Shown: positions 7,074 to 10,553 of the stretch, one piece after another | How the letters are laid out: the number at the start of each line of letters is the position of its first letter | Numbering within the stretch: the first letter of the stretch is position 1 | Assembly (NCBI GenBank): GCA_029060585.1 | Contig: JAIDTS010000144.1 | Coordinates: 1 to 10,553, forward strand | DNA length: 10,553 nt | Origin: Muribaculaceae bacterium | Lineage (GTDB): Bacteria > Bacteroidota > Bacteroidia > Bacteroidales > Muribaculaceae | Reading direction: 5' to 3' | Translations under genes and position numbers: made by a program | The notes under the pieces: model-generated | What the model was told of the DNA's origin: nothing | Databases searched by the model: none | Seen by the model: the letters and a program-made list of their open reading frames with translations, nothing else

Positions 7074-7934
7074 TCAATACTCCGAAAAGAAGTTGGGCCT
7101 GATGAGTATGCCGACACGCAGGCGGTTGTGGAATTTGTTGTAGGCGAGCAGTCCCTCGCCATAGCCGTTGTAGAAGTCAAGGAAGAGATATTGGTTGGAG
7201 CCCTTGTGGATGCGCCACCCTGCCTGGATGCTGGTGTTCCAGTTGAAGTTCCAGCCCTGACGCTTGACGAATGTGGCGCCAAGTGTGAATTTCCTATCGT
7301 TGGAGTTGAGCTGGAATCCCATATGGAAGATTCCGCTGTATTTCAGTATGTCCTTGTTGTTCATGCCGTCTACGATGGGTATCCAGTACTTTGCGTGCAC
7401 GGATAGCCAATCGGTGACATACGCGCTCCCGGCAAGCGAGACTTTGTTCCATGAGCGTGATGACTCGCCGTCGCGGCCGTTGCTCTCGTGCTCCACTATG
7501 AGGGTGAGTTTGCCGCAGTAACGGTCTTTGATGAAGAATGGTTTCGACCATCCGATACCAGGATTGAAGTTCAGGTCGCTCATAGGCATTGAGTCCTGGA
7601 ATATTTCCCAGAACACTTTCTCGGTGAAGAAGAGGTAGATGTAGGTGCCCCAGGGGAGCGTGGCGTTGGTCAGGCGCTGCGATATCGACAGCTGGAACTT
7701 GATTCCCGAATTGTACTTGTCTGGTGTATGGAATGGGTCGGTTCCCAACGCGAAATAGTTGTCTTTATATAGGCCGAAGAATGGACCGATGTCCATCGAT
7801 TTCTTGATAGAGTCAGTGTTTTCAGTCACACCTTCCGGTACAAGGATTTGGGCAGTGCCCGTCCGCGGATAAAGGATAAGCGCAAGAAAAGAAATTATGA
7901 TTGGCAGGATGTTCGGGTGTCGGGGCGTAATCAT
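7074..7934 (-). CDS. pldA: Outer-membrane phospholipase A (OMPLA / PldA family)
   Basis: A 286-residue protein, close to the Escherichia coli length. Residues 1-29 are a signal peptide ending in TGTAQ; the rest is beta-barrel-like, with alternating aromatic strands. The catalytic block VEHESNGRDGESSRSWNK (148-164, numbering from V147) contains H149, S151 and N163, at the same spacing as E. coli H142, S144 and N156. R154 and S159 match the calcium-site residues R147 and S152, and D195 in KDILKYS probably matches D184. The motif YNGYGEGLLAYN near the C-terminus is also typical of OMPLA. The enzyme is a calcium-dependent, dimer-activated hydrolase that removes acyl chains from phospholipids misplaced in the outer leaflet. 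The protein ends FFSEY, an aromatic end suited to BAM-dependent insertion. The gene is 127 bp downstream of the OmpA-like gene, with hairpins between them, so it probably has its own promoter. Confidence 0.93.
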   Translation of the reverse strand: MITPRHPNILPIIISFLALILYPRTGTAQILVPEGVTENTDSIKKSMDIGPFFGLYKDNYFALGTDPFHTPDKYNSGIKFQLSISQRLTNATLPWGTYIYLFFTEKVFWEIFQDSMPMSDLNFNPGIGWSKPFFIKDRYCGKLTLIVEHESNGRDGESSRSWNKVSLAGSAYVTDWLSVHAKYWIPIVDGMNNKDILKYSGIFHMGFQLNSNDRKFTLGATFVKRQGWNFNWNTSIQAGWRIHKGSNQYLFLDFYNGYGEGLLAYNKFHNRLRVGILIRPNFFSEY

Positions 7935-7982
7935 ATTTCAGTATGATGTCAGTCTCTTTGTGGTTGCTGTTTGAATATGGCT

Positions 7983-8016
7983 GTCCACCCTGTGAAGTAG
8001 CGCTCGCAGGGTGGAC
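7983..8016 (-). terminator. 10-bp perfect hairpin in the ompA-like/pldA gap
   Basis: GTCCACCCTG (7983-7992) pairs exactly with CAGGGTGGAC (8007-8016), with a 14-nt loop that can close further (G7994-C8005 and A7995-T8004). It is GC-rich and lies 46 nt downstream of the OmpA-like gene's stop on the minus strand. No T-run follows on either strand, so a classical intrinsic terminator is not certain; an mRNA-stabilising 3' structure or pldA leader element is possible. Confidence 0.6.
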
Positions 8017-8029
8017 TTCATTGATAAGT

Positions 8030-8049
8030 CATGAATCGTCAGATTCATG
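8030..8049 (-). terminator. 8-bp perfect hairpin just after the OmpA-like gene
   Basis: CATGAATC (8030-8037) and GATTCATG (8042-8049) form a perfect stem around a 4-nt loop. It begins 12 nt past the TAA stop of the OmpA-like gene and precedes the larger hairpin. No T-run follows. It is likely part of the 3' end structure of that transcript, as a weak terminator or exonuclease barrier. Confidence 0.5.
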
Positions 8050-8061
8050 TAGGGGTCGTGC

Positions 8062-8748
8062 TTAGTTGAGTTCGCCGTTTTCAGCAGCCTTCACCATCTC
8101 GTCGGATGCGTAGATGTATATCTCCACTCGACGGTTCTGTGCGCGGCCTGCCTCGGTGTCGTTGCTTGCCACGTAATCGGTCATCGGGAAGCCTTTCGCT
8201 TCGATACGGTCGCCTGCGATGCCCTGTCCTTCAAGATATACCTTTACTGAGTTGGCTCGTGCGTCGGCAACTTTTGTGTTGGCTGCCATGGAGCCTGTGT
8301 TGTCTGTATAGCCGCCGATTGCTACGTCGGTGAGGGGATTCTGCTTGAGCGACTCCGCGAACGAGGTGAGCTCTGCCTGCGCTGCGGGCTGGATATTCGA
8401 CTTGCCGGTCGCGAAGAGGATGCCCCCGGGGAAGGTCACCTTGATGGCCTGGGTGCCGTTGACTTCGGTCTTCTCCACCTGTGCGTTCTTTAGTTCTTCT
8501 TCAAGCTTCTTCTGCTGGTTGTCCATGTGCTTGCCGATGATCATGCCTACGGCTGAGCCTACAGCGGCACCCACGCCTGCGCCGATACCTGCGCCTTTAC
8601 CCTTGCCTATGAGGGCTCCTATGCCTGCGCCGAGGGCTGCGCCGCCACCGCCACCGATAGCCGCTCCTTTGCCGAGATTAGTTGTGTTACAGCCCGCGAG
8701 CAGAAGCAACGCTGCAAGAAATACGCATGATAATGCTTTGATCTTCAT
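8062..8748 (-). CDS. OmpA-family glycine-zipper lipoprotein
   Basis: From ATG 8748 the protein has 228 residues. The frame stays open to an ATG at 8826, but the 26 extra residues are charged and would bury the signal peptide, so 8748 is preferred. The signal peptide MKIKALSCVFLAALLLLAGC makes C20 the lipid anchor. Residues 26-73 are a glycine zipper (repeated GxGxG and GAxxG), which may insert in or pack at the membrane. A short charged helix follows (about 74-95). Residues about 105-212 are an OmpA C-terminal peptidoglycan-binding domain: start block FPGGILFATGKSNIQ, D149 in GYTDNTGS and R164 in DARANSV (15 apart, as in the diaminopimelate-binding Asp/Arg pair of OmpA domains), and the end block RAQNRRVEIYI. 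It resembles YiaD-type lipoproteins that tether the outer membrane to peptidoglycan. It is divergent from the MATE transporter gene and followed by two hairpins. Confidence 0.93.
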   Translation of the reverse strand: MKIKALSCVFLAALLLLAGCNTTNLGKGAAIGGGGGAALGAGIGALIGKGKGAGIGAGVGAAVGSAVGMIIGKHMDNQQKKLEEELKNAQVEKTEVNGTQAIKVTFPGGILFATGKSNIQPAAQAELTSFAESLKQNPLTDVAIGGYTDNTGSMAANTKVADARANSVKVYLEGQGIAGDRIEAKGFPMTDYVASNDTEAGRAQNRRVEIYIYASDEMVKAAENGELN

Positions 8749-8911
8749 TTTTCTTTTGGATTTAAGTTTGTTGTTATGTTTGTTTTGTGGCTTTTCGGGC
8801 GCGGAATCGCATACTATTTCCCTCATTACCTAATGTTATAACAATAAAAATCGCCGGTTGATTGTTTATAATTAAGAATTCCACAATAAAAAATTTCAAA
8901 ATCATACTGTA
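8749..8911. promoter_or_regulatory. 163-bp divergent intergenic region, ompA-like gene / MATE transporter gene
   Basis: This A/T-rich region must hold promoters for both directions. It includes the palindrome GTTATAAC at 8835-8842, 70 nt from the transporter start and 87 nt from the lipoprotein start, and a TATAAT-like string at 8867-8872 on the plus strand. Upstream of both start codons the sequence is A-rich with no Shine-Dalgarno motif, as is usual in Bacteroidota. I cannot place a consensus Bacteroidota promoter with confidence. Confidence 0.5.
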
Positions 8912-10327
8912 ATGAGGGATAATTCACAATCGATGGCCGCCAAAGACTCTTCCGACGAGCGTCTGAGGGAACTCGCGTCTGCGCCTATCGGAAAGATTCT
9001 ATGGAAATACAGTATCCCGGCTGTGATAGGAACGGTCGTGATGGCTCTGTATAATATTATAGACTCGATTGTCATCGGGCATGCCATAGATGATCCAAAC
9101 GTGGTGGCCGGTATTGCCGTCACTTTCCCTGTGCAGAACCTTGGCACAGCGTTCGGTATGCTTATCGGAGCCGGTGCTGCCACCAGAATTTCCATCGTCC
9201 TCGGACAGAAAGATCATAAGAGGGCGGCGATTATTCTCGGCAACTCTGTGCAACTTACCGTCATTATCGGAGTGCTGTATACCACGGCCTTCTATTTTTT
9301 CCTTGAGCCGCTTCTACGGCTCTTTGGAGCATCCGACGCAAGCATGCCCTACGCCAAGGAGTTCCTCACTTGGGTGCTTCCCGGCATGGTGCTGATGAAC
9401 CTCACTTTCAGCTACAACAACGTCATGCGTGCATCCGGCTATCCTAAGAAGGCTATGCTGACGAATATGATAGGAGCCATACTCAACTCCATTCTTGCCC
9501 CATTGTTCCTGTTCGTGTTCAAATGGGGCATTAAGGGCGCCGCCATTGCTACGGATATATCTATGGTGGTGACGGCGATTTTCGTCATGCAGCATTTCTT
9601 CAGGAAGGATGTCACACTGCATTTCGAACGAGGTACTTTCAAGTTCGACTGGCGTGTGATCACCTCGATACTCTACATTGGTATGTCGCCGTTCCTCATC
9701 AATGTGGCCGGAAGCTGCGTCAACGCTGTCGTCAATACCTCTCTGCTTAAGTATGGGGGCGATGACGCCATCGCGGCTGTTGTGGTGTTCAACCGTTTCG
9801 TGACGATCTTCGTGTTTGTGGTCATAGGCATATGCCAGGGCATGCAGCCGATCTTGGGCTATAACTATGGCGCACGGAAATTCGACCGACTCTTCCGTAC
9901 TCTTAAGATGGCGGCGCTGACTGCCGTCTGCATCACTACTACCGGTTCGATTATCGGTGCTACTAACGCCGGAATGATCGCAAAACTGTTCATGCAGGAT
10001 GCCGATCAGATCACCTGTGCTGTAAACTGTCTGCATATCACTACTGTCGGATTCTGGATGGTGGGATTCCAGATTGTGGTCACCAACTATTTCCAATCGC
10101 TCGGCATGGCTACGAAGTCCATCTTCCTATCCCTCACCCGTCAGGTGATTTTCCTCATTCCGGCATTGATGATATTGCCTCCTGTATATGGCCTCGATGG
10201 AGTCTGGTCATGTTTCCCGATCGGAGACTTCCTGTCTACTATCGTGGCTGGATTCATGCTGGCATGGCAGATTAAGCATATAAAGAAGATGCAGGTTCAG
10301 ACTGCCAAGATTAGCGATAGACCATGA
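8912..10327 (+). CDS. MATE-family efflux transporter
   Basis: A 471-residue, very hydrophobic protein with about 12 predicted membrane segments in two related halves, the usual MATE size. MATE proteins sit in the inner membrane and export cationic drugs, dyes or metabolites in exchange for sodium ions or protons. Family features are IGKILWKYSIPAVIGTVV near 26-43, YNIIDSIVIG at 47-56, GAGAATRISIVLGQKD at 86-101, RASGYPKKAM at 173-182, and CQGMQPILGYNYGARKFDR at 308-326, with NYFQSLGMATKSIFLSLTR at 392-410. The overall pattern is closest to the MepA/DinF-like branch; substrate cannot be read from the sequence. ATG 8912 fits the A-rich leader; M8 is a possible second start. The stop overlaps the next gene's start as ATGA, which suggests translational coupling. 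Confidence 0.94.
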   Translation: MRDNSQSMAAKDSSDERLRELASAPIGKILWKYSIPAVIGTVVMALYNIIDSIVIGHAIDDPNVVAGIAVTFPVQNLGTAFGMLIGAGAATRISIVLGQKDHKRAAIILGNSVQLTVIIGVLYTTAFYFFLEPLLRLFGASDASMPYAKEFLTWVLPGMVLMNLTFSYNNVMRASGYPKKAMLTNMIGAILNSILAPLFLFVFKWGIKGAAIATDISMVVTAIFVMQHFFRKDVTLHFERGTFKFDWRVITSILYIGMSPFLINVAGSCVNAVVNTSLLKYGGDDAIAAVVVFNRFVTIFVFVVIGICQGMQPILGYNYGARKFDRLFRTLKMAALTAVCITTTGSIIGATNAGMIAKLFMQDADQITCAVNCLHITTVGFWMVGFQIVVTNYFQSLGMATKSIFLSLTRQVIFLIPALMILPPVYGLDGVWSCFPIGDFLSTIVAGFMLAWQIKHIKKMQVQTAKISDRP

Positions 10328-10553
10328 CAGACCGGACATATCATAATATACTTGATTACTTCCGTAGCATTAGCGAGGGCACAAAGTGGGATGGCCATCT
10401 TTATGCCGTCGGAGGCTGCGTGCGGGATGAGATACTCGGCGCGCCTATCCACGATGTGGACATCGCTGTCGACCTCCCTGACGGCGGCGTGAAGTTTGCC
10501 ATGTGGCTCCTTCGCCATAAGTATCTGGTGGAGATGCCCGTGCTGTTCCGTAA
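10324..10553 (+). CDS. CCA-adding enzyme / poly(A) polymerase family nucleotidyltransferase, 5' part only
   Basis: My translation from ATG 10324 gives 76 codons to the right edge. The segment HLYAVGGCVRDEILGAPIHDVDIAVD (within residues 25-50) holds the class II nucleotidyltransferase signature: GGxVRD at 30-35, then the metal-binding D44 and D46 in a DxD pair. Family members add CCA to tRNA 3' ends or A residues to RNA; the domains that separate these jobs, such as a C-terminal HD domain, lie outside the window. In Bacteroidota a CCA tRNA nucleotidyltransferase is the likeliest identity. The start overlaps the MATE stop by 4 nt (ATGA), so the two genes are probably cotranscribed. Confidence 0.85.
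   Translation, partial: MTDRTYHNILDYFRSISEGTKWDGHLYAVGGCVRDEILGAPIHDVDIAVDLPDGGVKFAMWLLRHKYLVEMPVLFR

Noticed and set aside
8749..8826. N-terminal extension of the OmpA-like protein to ATG 8826
   Set aside because: The 26 added residues are polar and charged and would precede a normal lipoprotein signal peptide; ATG 8748 fits the family better.
9314..10096. A 260-codon minus-strand frame inside the MATE gene
   Set aside because: Its product is rich in His, Glu and Asp, as expected from the reverse strand of membrane-protein codons, and the MATE motifs on the plus strand are clear.
1..10553. Search for defence islands, CRISPR arrays, toxin-antitoxin pairs, insertion sequences, tRNA or att sites
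   Set aside because: Coding density is filled by recognisable envelope and housekeeping genes, and no array, transposase, inverted-repeat ends or tRNA-like fold was seen by eye.

Overview
The window looks like a chromosomal segment from a Bacteroidales bacterium, most likely Muribaculaceae or a close relative. Reasons: close-to-family PorX and PorW proteins, which are specific to Bacteroidota; surface lipoproteins with Bacteroidota-type signals; A/T-rich upstream regions without Shine-Dalgarno sequences; and roughly balanced GC content. Genus and species are inference. I see no phage, transposon, CRISPR, tRNA or rRNA. Most of it is envelope biology.

Layout. Positions 1-5577 carry three leftward genes with 18-19 nt gaps, read in the order lpxB (lipid A disaccharide synthase), porW (a long lipoprotein of the type IX secretion system, T9SS) and porX (response regulator fused to a PglZ/alkaline-phosphatase-type domain, cut by the left edge). 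Only 34 bp separate lpxB from a rightward gene for a lipoprotein with a beta-helix-like middle (5612-7030). That gene converges on a leftward outer-membrane phospholipase A gene, pldA (7074-7934). The 43 bp between them hold a CTTAAGA heptamer repeat. Upstream of pldA lies a leftward OmpA-family glycine-zipper lipoprotein gene (8062-8748), with two perfect hairpins in the gap between them. A 163-bp divergent region then leads to a rightward MATE-family transporter (8912-10327). The transporter gene overlaps by 4 nt the start of a CCA-adding-enzyme/poly(A)-polymerase-type nucleotidyltransferase, cut by the right edge.

How the genes may work together. LpxB makes the lipid A core of LPS, the anchor for many T9SS cargo proteins in species with A-LPS. 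PorW belongs to the T9SS machinery and PorX to its control. Their close packing suggests one transcript linking outer-membrane lipid supply with secretion, but this is inference, since PorX homologues also occur in Bacteroidota without a full T9SS. PldA (outer-leaflet phospholipid hydrolysis) and the OmpA-like lipoprotein (peptidoglycan tethering) fit the same envelope theme.

Most unusual points: porW has no in-frame ATG before its lipobox and seems to start at TTG; PorW carries a 69-residue acidic tail with a 9-residue repeat beyond the usual family end; the octamer palindrome GTTATAAC occurs in both divergent intergenic regions; and the heptamer repeat sits at the convergent junction. I did not find convincing evidence of a wholly new system.
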